Source: Nitrosovibrio sp. Nv6
GTDB taxonomy: Bacteria > Pseudomonadota > Gammaproteobacteria > Burkholderiales > Nitrosomonadaceae
Assembly (NCBI RefSeq): GCF_900110495.1
Contig: NZ_FODX01000001.1
Span: forward strand, 1,334,226-1,398,225
Direction: 5' to 3'
DNA length: 64,000 bases
Below the pieces are notes generated by a model that made no database searches, was not told where the DNA came from, and saw only the letters and a program-made list of their open reading frames with translations. The position numbers and the translations under genes were made by a program. Below, one piece after another: positions 28,546-37,221 of the stretch; the stretch's first letter is position 1; each line of letters opens with the position of its first letter.

Positions 28546-31500
28546 TCACAAGTATTCTGTCGGACGCCTTATTAGCTTGAACGGGTTTATGGCCTTAATG
28601 TTCATGTTCGGATAGGAAGCGTCCATCTCTGCAAAAGCGTTTCTAAGCATCGGATGAGTGACATCCCACAAGGGATGGGATGCAATAAACAACCGCATCG
28701 TCTGCTGGTTAACGTAAACAGGTAACCCTATGGATGATAGAAGTTCTTCATAACCAAGTTGGGACAGGATTGACCGGACTATGGGCCTTCCACCAAAGAA
28801 AAACCTGGCCCAAGGGTTTTCATGGTTTCCCCAGGGGGTTGATAAGTCTACCGTCGTTGACCCATCCATCGCCAATCTGCACATTTCCAATCCCATTCGC
28901 CAATCAAGAAGGCCGTGGTACCTTAAGTTATAAAAATCGCGCAAGCACCTATTGCAGGACGTGTCGCACTCCTGCGAATGTCCGTTCGCCAGAAGCACCG
29001 CAGCGAAGTTCGCCTTGTCTCCCTCCGGTACCGTATCAAGTTGCCCGAGTACTGCCAAGTAATTCTCTGGATGGGCCAACCACCTAGAGTAGCCCGCACC
29101 GTTATCTAAGGTATCACTCAAAAAAACTTGGCCGCTTGCAGCCCCATTTTCTGAAACTGAACGGAACCCTGCCGAGATTTCCTGCGTATCGATGTCCAAT
29201 GCATTAGCCATCGCGGACCTAAGCAAGAAAGCAAAAGAATACCAAGCTGCACGCCCTTCAACGTCGGTCGGGTTTGCCATTGTCCCTGTAGGCCACGATT
29301 TAATATCGCCGAGGAATACATCGGTCACACGTTGCGAGAGGAGTGCAACTTTCCATGTCGCGTTAGCGTCATTATCGCAAGAAGCGTAGCCGCCCGTGCC
29401 GAAAATGTTGTTATCTAACCGAAACCCAAATCCGCCGTGGCCTCCCCTGTCATTCATAGAGGTGACCATGAGCTTCTCGCCCGCGATTCTCGAGTTGCAT
29501 TTTCCAACCTTCGACATGGCAACGCTATCGGTAAATAAGGAAGGACGGGTTGCACTAGGCATAAATTCAAAGATACCTTGAAAGTCCTCGGGCTGAAAAT
29601 TAGTATAGAAGCCCAGAGGCTCGCGGGCGTCAATCATCCTTAGCGTTGGTCGGTGGCATACTGGGCATGTAGTAAGAGGCGGCATCGCGTTTGGCGAAAA
29701 GGTGTCGGTAAAATTGTCATTCTGAATAGAAGCGTGACAGGAAGAGCAAACGCCAATTTTGCGACTTTGCTTGTCGAGCGAAGGGAAGAACCCCGGCCGG
29801 GACAATACGTTCTTGCCGTTCGGGAAGAGGTCGACCACGCCGTCGGCGACATGTACTTGCTTGTCCTTGATAGTTTCCGAGCCGGGGGCGAACTGGCTTA
29901 TGGCGATGTCGAGGGGGCGATCAACGGTGCCGTGTTCCGGGGGCCAAGGATAAGCCGAAATTACCTTTTTCGTGTACATCATTCGAACTCGCGTCGGAAA
30001 CCCAAACATCGGCAGCATCCCCTTAGAGGCAAGCCATTCGCTGAGAGCTGCCTCCGGCTTGGGACAATCTCCTACCAATCTGTCGATTTGTCCTGCAAGC
30101 ATGGAATGAATGAAATTCCGGCACCTTGTCCAAAAATCTTTATCAAATTGGAAGGGGGTACCCGCACTGAGGACCTTCATCAATTGGTCTAATTTTGTGT
30201 CTGCATAGGTTCCGAGGAATACTGCTACCTCAGTCCCGCAAACCGCCCACCCCGCAACTGGACCGAACTGCCCATGAACGCTATCCTTCGCTTTCAAGCT
30301 GGAAGCAAGGTCGTCCAGCCTTTTCTGTGTCGCGGGTGAAACCGCAGCAAACGCGTCGCGGAGTACCTCCTTGATAAGGACGCGCTTGAGAATATCTTCC
30401 TGACGTACATCCACGTATGGCCTCGGCGGTGCCTCGCCAGTAATGGCTTCGGGGCGCTGGTAGTAAAAATCGTCATGACTTCTTCCCCGGCAAAACGTCA
30501 ACGCGACCGACAGCGGGGCGTCACGCCTACCAGCGCGTCCGACACGCTGCTGGTAGTTAAACCGCCGCGGCGGCATATTTGCCATTTCCACCGCCAGCAA
30601 TGAGCCGATGTCCACCCCCGCTTCCATGGTAGTGGTAACGCTTAACAAGTCGACCCCGTGAACCCTTGGCGCTTCATCATCTAAAAATACTTCCTGAAAC
30701 CAACGCTGGCGGTCACCCTTATCCGAAAGATCCGTTTGCCCCGTTAGCTCTTCGCAGTGGAGCCGGAAGGCGCCGCCTGATTTCTCCGACAAATAGCGGT
30801 AGTAATCCAATGATCCGTCAACCGTGCCACTGACCAGCTGTTCGTTTCCGCAGTCTATACAATACCCCCCGGCGCGGTGGAGGTAGAAAGCTTGGCATCG
30901 AGGGCATCGAAAACCGTTGGCGCCGGACAGAGTGTCTTCAGGAATACGCAGCCAAAGTTGTCCAGGATCGATACCGATATCAGAATGCTGCCCCTTTAAG
31001 GCGATCCCGCTTCTGTTAAGTTGTTCCACTATTACGTTTGCTTCTTGATTGCAGTTACCAACGTAGTCCACGTGCCGTTTCCAGATATCTGCTTGCCCGT
31101 CCACCACGCGGAAGTATTCCCAATGCTTGAAGTTTCGCTTCAGGCACATGTTGCGAATAATCGCGTTAACGCATTCGACGGTTTCCGAAGACGGGTTTCC
31201 GTACGGACGATAGGTGACATACCCTATGCCTAAGCTCTCGACAGTACGGACAACATTGGGGAAAAGCGAAACCACTATTTCCCGCATCAGGGAATCGCGC
31301 ATCCGGGTGATGTGATGCTTTTGGGCATTGGTTTGATTAGCCGAAAGGGTTGGCGGCACGGCAGTCCAATCAAAGCATGTCCACCATTCTCTGCGTCCAC
31401 CGTCGTCGTACCAAGAATAAGAGGCCTTGGGCCCCCCAGGATTCAGCCCCAAGGACAGGAGTCTCCAGAAAACTATGTCTTCGATCACGATAAGCGGTAC

Positions 31501-34155
31501 ATCGCTAGGGTAGCATTTTGCCATCCATAGCATTGACTGGCCCGCCATCCCTTCGACCTCACCATACTCAAGCCAATCAGTAAGTTTTTCACATAGCTCA
31601 CTACTTGCCTTACGAAGCCGCCTGTATGCATCTCGATCGAATTCAGATTGATTGGCGTTGGCAAGAGTGAAAAGCTGTTCATTCACATTCCTAAGCCTCG
31701 CGGAGGCTGGCGGAGTCTTCGCCACGAGATGGCGAATGGCTCCAAGGAAGTTTCGCCGAAATTCGGCGTGTGCGTCCAGCATTGTTATTCGCACCATGTC
31801 TCGGAAATGATCCAATTCCATTCCAGCCGCAAGTTTAGCCGCATCTTGCCGACTGTCAGAAAACAACACTATCTTTCGGCGACTAGTAGTGGATATTTGT
31901 TCGCCATCAATTTCACGAAGCAACGTCGCAGCCAGGACTTGGCTGCCCCTCTGGAATCCCGTCCGGTGGTTTCGAATGGGAGTAGGGTAGTTGGATGCGC
32001 GCCGCTCATCCGTACCGCATTGAGGGCAAACGGGCGGAAATGCACTGCGCCCAGATTCACTTATGAAATATTGCCACCCTTCACGATATCCCTCATCGTG
32101 GGCTTTGCTAACCAATCCTGTAATTGGATCAAGCCAAACCTTGTGCCACTTACATTGAGCTTTATCCCAACTATACTGCGCGTTGTTTTGCCCAACGGGC
32201 GGTATGGGAATTTGGGTGCTTGGCCAGAACACAGCATATTTTTCGTGCGTTAGCCCTGATGCATCGATGTCGGGGAGATGCTCTATGTCGGGCACGTCCG
32301 AAGTGAGTAGCTCAAAGCTTTCCCCGTTGATGCTTACCGCCGAGCGGTAACCACCCAGCATGGCCTCTCCGCAGACGGAACAAACAAGAAGGTCCAGCAC
32401 TTTCCCACCGCATCCGCAATTTATCCGGTGGTGGCCATGCAGCGCTCCAAGTGCACTTGCTCGGGGCGGGGTGTCGGAAAAAACTTGGTCGCATTTGTCG
32501 TTAATACATGCCCAGACGTTCTGGAGGTTGTGGAAAAATAAATGGCCTCGCGCGGGCAATATTGCTTGTCCATTAGTGTGAGACGCGCCGGACGCAAGCA
32601 ATAACCCTCGCATTTCGTCTGAAACACTCTGTTCACCTTCCCTCTGGGCACTAGGGAATATAATCCTATCAAGCTGGTCAAGCTTACTCGCACGCAACGA
32701 ACCATTTGCGCTTACGCACGCTTCCCGAATGGCATCGGCGACCCTCAGTTCATTCAATGCTTCGCCCAAGACCTGCCTGGCTTCTCCAGATCGGGGGCAC
32801 TTCTTTCCGAGTGCATGACAGAGATCGATGGTTGCCGCCTCTATGTCATCATCAGTTGGTGGTTGCATAGTGTCCAGAGGGCACGCTTGTGCTCGTCTAG
32901 CAAAAGTACTGAATATCGAGGCTCTTTCCGTAACTTTTTCAATGGCTCCCGAAGCCACCTGCACTTGTGGGGATTCAATCACCACGAAGCGATCCTTGTC
33001 GCGACCAAAGAACTCTTGAAGGAATTGCAGTGAGTCAGACTCGATACTTGCCGATGTCGAGAGGATTCTCAGTTGCTCAGAGTCGGGCGCAAGCCCAATA
33101 CGATCGAGGAATATCCGCAGGATATAAGCCACCTCAGTACCCGGCGTTCCTCGGTAGGAATGCAATTCGTCGACCACAAGAGTGAATATGTTTCGCCTGT
33201 CAGAGATCAGCCATTCCCGTGTCTTGGTAAACAATGCTTGCTCGATGTCACGCATCAACATTATGTTGAGCATCGAGTAGTTGGTGATCATTATGTCCGG
33301 CGGCGTTGTCTGCATGTCCCAGCGGGACCACATCTCCCCTCCCTCCGGATTCTGAAAATGGTAACGGATGTCACCGTTATCCTTACTCGCAAGCAACGCT
33401 TTTTTGAATTCTTGTTCGAGCTTGCGCAGGTGCTTGGCAAGGCGATCTCTCGTTTTTGTATCTCCGCTACTCCCTGAAACGGGGGTCAGGCCGGTGTAGC
33501 GGCCGAATAGAATCCTATTCTTTCTCCTATGGACGTCCATCCAGTGTGTAGTCGCCGGGCCTTCCAACGTGGCCCGAAGCCGTTTCAGTTGGTCTTCGAC
33601 AAGGGCATTAAGCGGGTATAGCACCATCGCGCGAAGTGCATGGGTGCCCTCCTTTGCCCGCCCAGTATGGGCCCATTGCGGAACGAACTTGTTGCCACCA
33701 GTTTTCCACCAATCTCTATCATCTGGCGGCTCTGGAGATAATGGCCATCCCTCGGACTCGCGTGCAAGTTCTGCCAACAGTGGTAAAAGAAAACACTCAG
33801 TCTTGCCTGAGCCAGTTCCCGTTGTAACGACTATGTCACGCTTATTGATGATCGACTCCTCTAGGCTTCTCAGCTGATGGGTGTATAGTGGCCAGTTACC
33901 CATCAACTGTGCTCCCAAGTGAGCAAGCCCCGCATATTCCTGTCCCAGCATTCGAGAAGCCGCCTTGATGTCGAGCCCGGAACTAATATAGGTCGGAAGC
34001 GGTTCAAGCAGAGGGGGCTGTGATAGCAACGTCCCGGATGAAAGAAGTAGCCGTCGGGTTTTGGAGAGCTCCGGGTCACGCAAAGGGAAGGCGCTCTCCA
34101 CGTATAGGCGATACGCCTCGTTCAATCTCGCATACATTCCGACAAGGTCTCTCAC
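28546..34155 (-). CDS. druE: Large DEAD/DEAH-box helicase with DUF1998 domain (DruE-like)
   Basis: A very long superfamily 2 helicase, 1869 aa from GTG 34155. The start is chosen because GTGA overlaps the stop of the preceding gene and AAGGAG lies seven bases upstream; an in-frame ATG at 34200 would overlap by 49 bp. Seen are Walker A T-G-T-G-S-G-K-T near 113, D-E-L-H (box II) near 328, zinc-binding cysteine pairs near 700 and 1083, motif VI V-G-R-A-G-R-R near 1208, and a C-terminal C-x2-C-L-R-D-F-x-N segment followed by L-D-W-R near 1735, typical of DUF1998. Length and neighbours fit DruE, the common protein of Druantia anti-phage systems. It is the last gene of a four-gene operon. Confidence 0.85.
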   Translation of the reverse strand: MRDLVGMYARLNEAYRLYVESAFPLRDPELSKTRRLLLSSGTLLSQPPLLEPLPTYISSGLDIKAASRMLGQEYAGLAHLGAQLMGNWPLYTHQLRSLEESIINKRDIVVTTGTGSGKTECFLLPLLAELARESEGWPLSPEPPDDRDWWKTGGNKFVPQWAHTGRAKEGTHALRAMVLYPLNALVEDQLKRLRATLEGPATTHWMDVHRRKNRILFGRYTGLTPVSGSSGDTKTRDRLAKHLRKLEQEFKKALLASKDNGDIRYHFQNPEGGEMWSRWDMQTTPPDIMITNYSMLNIMLMRDIEQALFTKTREWLISDRRNIFTLVVDELHSYRGTPGTEVAYILRIFLDRIGLAPDSEQLRILSTSASIESDSLQFLQEFFGRDKDRFVVIESPQVQVASGAIEKVTERASIFSTFARRAQACPLDTMQPPTDDDIEAATIDLCHALGKKCPRSGEARQVLGEALNELRVADAIREACVSANGSLRASKLDQLDRIIFPSAQREGEQSVSDEMRGLLLASGASHTNGQAILPARGHLFFHNLQNVWACINDKCDQVFSDTPPRASALGALHGHHRINCGCGGKVLDLLVCSVCGEAMLGGYRSAVSINGESFELLTSDVPDIEHLPDIDASGLTHEKYAVFWPSTQIPIPPVGQNNAQYSWDKAQCKWHKVWLDPITGLVSKAHDEGYREGWQYFISESGRSAFPPVCPQCGTDERRASNYPTPIRNHRTGFQRGSQVLAATLLREIDGEQISTTSRRKIVLFSDSRQDAAKLAAGMELDHFRDMVRITMLDAHAEFRRNFLGAIRHLVAKTPPASARLRNVNEQLFTLANANQSEFDRDAYRRLRKASSELCEKLTDWLEYGEVEGMAGQSMLWMAKCYPSDVPLIVIEDIVFWRLLSLGLNPGGPKASYSWYDDGGRREWWTCFDWTAVPPTLSANQTNAQKHHITRMRDSLMREIVVSLFPNVVRTVESLGIGYVTYRPYGNPSSETVECVNAIIRNMCLKRNFKHWEYFRVVDGQADIWKRHVDYVGNCNQEANVIVEQLNRSGIALKGQHSDIGIDPGQLWLRIPEDTLSGANGFRCPRCQAFYLHRAGGYCIDCGNEQLVSGTVDGSLDYYRYLSEKSGGAFRLHCEELTGQTDLSDKGDRQRWFQEVFLDDEAPRVHGVDLLSVTTTMEAGVDIGSLLAVEMANMPPRRFNYQQRVGRAGRRDAPLSVALTFCRGRSHDDFYYQRPEAITGEAPPRPYVDVRQEDILKRVLIKEVLRDAFAAVSPATQKRLDDLASSLKAKDSVHGQFGPVAGWAVCGTEVAVFLGTYADTKLDQLMKVLSAGTPFQFDKDFWTRCRNFIHSMLAGQIDRLVGDCPKPEAALSEWLASKGMLPMFGFPTRVRMMYTKKVISAYPWPPEHGTVDRPLDIAISQFAPGSETIKDKQVHVADGVVDLFPNGKNVLSRPGFFPSLDKQSRKIGVCSSCHASIQNDNFTDTFSPNAMPPLTTCPVCHRPTLRMIDAREPLGFYTNFQPEDFQGIFEFMPSATRPSLFTDSVAMSKVGKCNSRIAGEKLMVTSMNDRGGHGGFGFRLDNNIFGTGGYASCDNDANATWKVALLSQRVTDVFLGDIKSWPTGTMANPTDVEGRAAWYSFAFLLRSAMANALDIDTQEISAGFRSVSENGAASGQVFLSDTLDNGAGYSRWLAHPENYLAVLGQLDTVPEGDKANFAAVLLANGHSQECDTSCNRCLRDFYNLRYHGLLDWRMGLEMCRLAMDGSTTVDLSTPWGNHENPWARFFFGGRPIVRSILSQLGYEELLSSIGLPVYVNQQTMRLFIASHPLWDVTHPMLRNAFAEMDASYPNMNIKAINPFKLIRRPTEYL

Positions 34156-35447
34156 ACCAACGTCTCCTTCTTCTTTAGTTTTATTCCAAGATTGTCGCAT
34201 AACTTCACGGCTGCCTCTGGCTCGACACTAAGGTAGCCGAGGTAGGATTGCTCGCCCACCCAAAATCTGTTCGGTAGGCGCCCTGAACATAATACCAATG
34301 CCCGCTCGTACAGCAGGGGCCAGCGCTCTGCCTCAGGTAAGAGCAGCATGCCGTCAGCTCTTAGCACTGCGTACATGTCCCGTTCGCACAGCCGTCCAAG
34401 GATCCACTGAAGATCATAAAAGGGGCCAACCAGCCACTCCTTTCCGTTGAACAACCGGACGCGCTTATCACTAGGGTGCTGCCCGGTGATCTCGTAGAGA
34501 CCAACACCTGCCTCGCTCGGGTTTGAAGGGGAAAAATCACTACCGTCCCAAATCCGAAACGACTCACTGTGCTCACGTACATCGGGATCCCGCTTTAGGC
34601 TAGAAACGAAAGTGGCCCAGTTGGGAAGCACACTTACCCAGCGCCGGTTCGGGTTGTTGGCAACGGAAATACCCAACGACGCTAGGCTGGATTTTAGAGC
34701 CAGCACTTCAGAAGTGGCGGCGTTGATAAGCGTAGGAGCGCCATTTGGAGTAAACCGCTCTAGCTCCAAGATTCCTTCGACCTGCTTTAGATACCTCGGC
34801 GTTTGGCGACCTAGTAAGAAAGCACGTCCATCGGAGACGCACACAAAGATTGGCTCGTTTGCACACCAGCGCATCCTTTGGCTTGATCCGTCGACTTCGA
34901 TATGCCCTTGCAATGTCAAACGCCGCATGAGATGCCACGGTTTTGTCTCCGCCCCGCCCGAAAGCAGGTCAGCTACCTGCCGGAAGAGCTGAAAAGATGC
35001 TTCGCCCTGTGCGGAACACCACCACAATAGTTGATCCCAAAAGCCCGTCTCGAGCTCGCGAGTACACCGCGCCTCCAGTGACTCCAAATCATCCGGAAAG
35101 TCCGCTAGCGACGACTCAAACCTGATCGAGTCATTGAACGACTCCCATGAAATGTTGCCACTCATGAAACTCGCGTTAATTTCAGATGCTTCAACAAGGG
35201 ACCCGACGGGACGACCTAGGCCTGTATGTCGACAAAACTGGAGGATTTCAGGGGGAGCTACTGTCGCTAATGGGTCGCTGACTTGTACCGCCAACCCTAG
35301 GTAAAATTGGTGATGACGCCCACGCTCGAACTTGATCATGGGAATTGACATCGCCATCCCCGATTGCTTAACTGCATTTTTGATCTTTGTAGCAAGCCCT
35401 TGTCGGTCGCCAGCACAAAGAAAAAGGAGGTATTTTGTTTGAGCCAC
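34152..35447 (-). CDS. Unrecognised 431-aa protein in defence operon (position of DruG)
   Basis: I see no motif that gives a function. It begins with a short beta-strand-rich segment (K-Y-L-L-F-L-C-A-G-D-R), has no membrane segment or signal peptide, and includes W-D-Q-L-L-W-W-C and several aromatic clusters. It ends overlapping the start of the helicase by four bases and starts 8 bp after the stop of the 575-aa gene, so the three are co-translated. In Druantia type II two proteins of unknown function, DruF and DruG, sit between methyltransferase and helicase; this is the natural DruG candidate, by position only. Confidence 0.7.
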   Translation of the reverse strand: MAQTKYLLFLCAGDRQGLATKIKNAVKQSGMAMSIPMIKFERGRHHQFYLGLAVQVSDPLATVAPPEILQFCRHTGLGRPVGSLVEASEINASFMSGNISWESFNDSIRFESSLADFPDDLESLEARCTRELETGFWDQLLWWCSAQGEASFQLFRQVADLLSGGAETKPWHLMRRLTLQGHIEVDGSSQRMRWCANEPIFVCVSDGRAFLLGRQTPRYLKQVEGILELERFTPNGAPTLINAATSEVLALKSSLASLGISVANNPNRRWVSVLPNWATFVSSLKRDPDVREHSESFRIWDGSDFSPSNPSEAGVGLYEITGQHPSDKRVRLFNGKEWLVGPFYDLQWILGRLCERDMYAVLRADGMLLLPEAERWPLLYERALVLCSGRLPNRFWVGEQSYLGYLSVEPEAAVKLCDNLGIKLKKKETLV

Positions 35448-35455
35448 GACTTGGC

Positions 35456-37183
35456 TTATTCAGTTCTGTCGCTGCTACCGAGCAGTTCTATCGAGGCTCC
35501 ATGCAGCGATAAACCCCCTATTTTCCTGTCTATGGTGCTTACGTTCTTGGAAATATCTAGGTCGTCCCAAGCGATAATCCTAAGTGACCTTGATGCCACC
35601 AGACGCCCATGCCAGCTAGCCATTAATTGGTAGCCGCCTGGAGCGAGAGACTCGGGCAGTAAACGTGGTACCTGTTGCTGGACTTCAAAACTGACACTTG
35701 GACCTATCTCGGATCTGATCTCCACCTTGAAATCACGCTCGAAGCCATAAATAGTAATCGACGGCGGGAATCCTTCAAGCCACCCTTGGCCGTCCGGTGC
35801 CTTGATGCCTCTGGATAAGCCAATGTTTGCGAACATTGTTGGCGTAAGGGCATCATAAAGTGATTCCGTTCCCGCCGACGGTACAATACAATCCCAAGCC
35901 CTCGAAAGAATCATGCATCCGCGATATTCAGTCCAACCGTCGTGCTTTAGCTCGGTTTGCTCCCAGTCAATTAGCTTCTCATTCTTGTACTTTCGAAGTT
36001 CCGCGGCCAACAGGCCATCTTCCGCTCCCCTAAGGAGGATCCAGAATTTCTGGCCAAGGAGGTTCGGGTATCTCTCCCAGGTTCCGATTTGCCCAGTTGG
36101 GTCATCCGGATCGGTGGTTAAGATCCAAAAATTCCGCATAGGAAAGATCAACGACTCGACCAGTGGGTCCCCACCCACCTCAAACTTTAGGGGATCGTTC
36201 GGAAATGGCGAAACTGCCCATAGCGGCACAAATAAGTCGGATTTGAACGGCACAAGCGAGTGGTATTCACCCCGGTTCCCTAAGACCTTTAGTTCCGCGC
36301 TCTTCCAGTGCGAGGGTCTTCTTACCAGCAATTGATACTGAACCGGTCCACGGATTGAGACCTTTCTGATTATTCCGCCCGACAGCTTTATCCGATCACT
36401 TCCTTGGACCGTCCGGCTGCCACTGCCGGCCACCCAGTCTATCGCCTGGTAAATTCGAAACGCGGCGTCAATGAATGCGCCAACACGGTCCGGGTCAGGA
36501 TTGCGAAAGCCGGCTTGAAGATGCCTGCGACTAAATGCCTGCCGCATGAGCCACGATGCAAGCTGTGCCTCATCGAGCATTCGATCTTGCGGAGAAATGA
36601 AGGCATATCGCATCCTGCTTTCGATAAAAGCACGGTCACCCTTTCGCAGCAGCGCTTGTTCTATCGGGTAGTCTATATAGACGTGCGAACCTTCTCCACC
36701 CCGGGCGGTGGGCTTGAATCCATTTAAGGCTACCCAACTGTTCCATGTCCTCCAAAGTTCCTCTTCCTCGCCCGAAATGAATCCCTGAGGCCTCGACTGT
36801 TGCCCCTGACTTAGGTCCAAGAGTTCGGTAAAACGCCGAAAGTAATTTGTACCGTCGATGTGTTGCTTTTCATCAGCCTGCATCTCATGCGCAGCCAACA
36901 CCATTACCGCAAGGAACGAGACGCTGTTGGGCCTTCCGTTGCGTGCTATACCCTTTGCTCCGTCAAGCTTCACCCGCCGTGCGCTTCCTACGCGTTCAGT
37001 ACACCGCTCCTTGACGGCCGAGATAAAATCATTACGTGCGGCTTCGGCGGGGAGTTCGAGGTAGTGGTGCCCGATATAAGCGAGGGAACTGTCGTCGACC
37101 GTCAGGTATACAGGAGCTCCGCCCCTAACCCCGCTGGTAAAAAAATCGATTATCGAGTCATTCCATTCCAGGTATGAAGCCAC
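35456..37183 (-). CDS. Unrecognised 575-aa protein in defence operon (position of DruF)
   Basis: A soluble protein with no motif I can assign. The first 160 residues (Y-L-E-W-N-D-S-I-I-D-F-F at the start, F-L-A-V-M-V-L-A-A-H-E-M near 90, N-Y-F-R-R-F near 115) look like a conserved helical domain; the C-terminal part is beta-rich with many W and G residues, suggestive of an immunoglobulin-like or adaptor module. It lies 38 bp after the NERD-helicase gene and 8 bp before the 431-aa gene on the same strand. By position and size it is the candidate for DruF of Druantia type II. The assignment needs profile comparison. Confidence 0.7.
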   Translation of the reverse strand: MASYLEWNDSIIDFFTSGVRGGAPVYLTVDDSSLAYIGHHYLELPAEAARNDFISAVKERCTERVGSARRVKLDGAKGIARNGRPNSVSFLAVMVLAAHEMQADEKQHIDGTNYFRRFTELLDLSQGQQSRPQGFISGEEEELWRTWNSWVALNGFKPTARGGEGSHVYIDYPIEQALLRKGDRAFIESRMRYAFISPQDRMLDEAQLASWLMRQAFSRRHLQAGFRNPDPDRVGAFIDAAFRIYQAIDWVAGSGSRTVQGSDRIKLSGGIIRKVSIRGPVQYQLLVRRPSHWKSAELKVLGNRGEYHSLVPFKSDLFVPLWAVSPFPNDPLKFEVGGDPLVESLIFPMRNFWILTTDPDDPTGQIGTWERYPNLLGQKFWILLRGAEDGLLAAELRKYKNEKLIDWEQTELKHDGWTEYRGCMILSRAWDCIVPSAGTESLYDALTPTMFANIGLSRGIKAPDGQGWLEGFPPSITIYGFERDFKVEIRSEIGPSVSFEVQQQVPRLLPESLAPGGYQLMASWHGRLVASRSLRIIAWDDLDISKNVSTIDRKIGGLSLHGASIELLGSSDRTE

Positions 37184-37221
37184 TGACGCATCCTATTGGA
37201 AATTGTTTGTTGATCTTAGAT

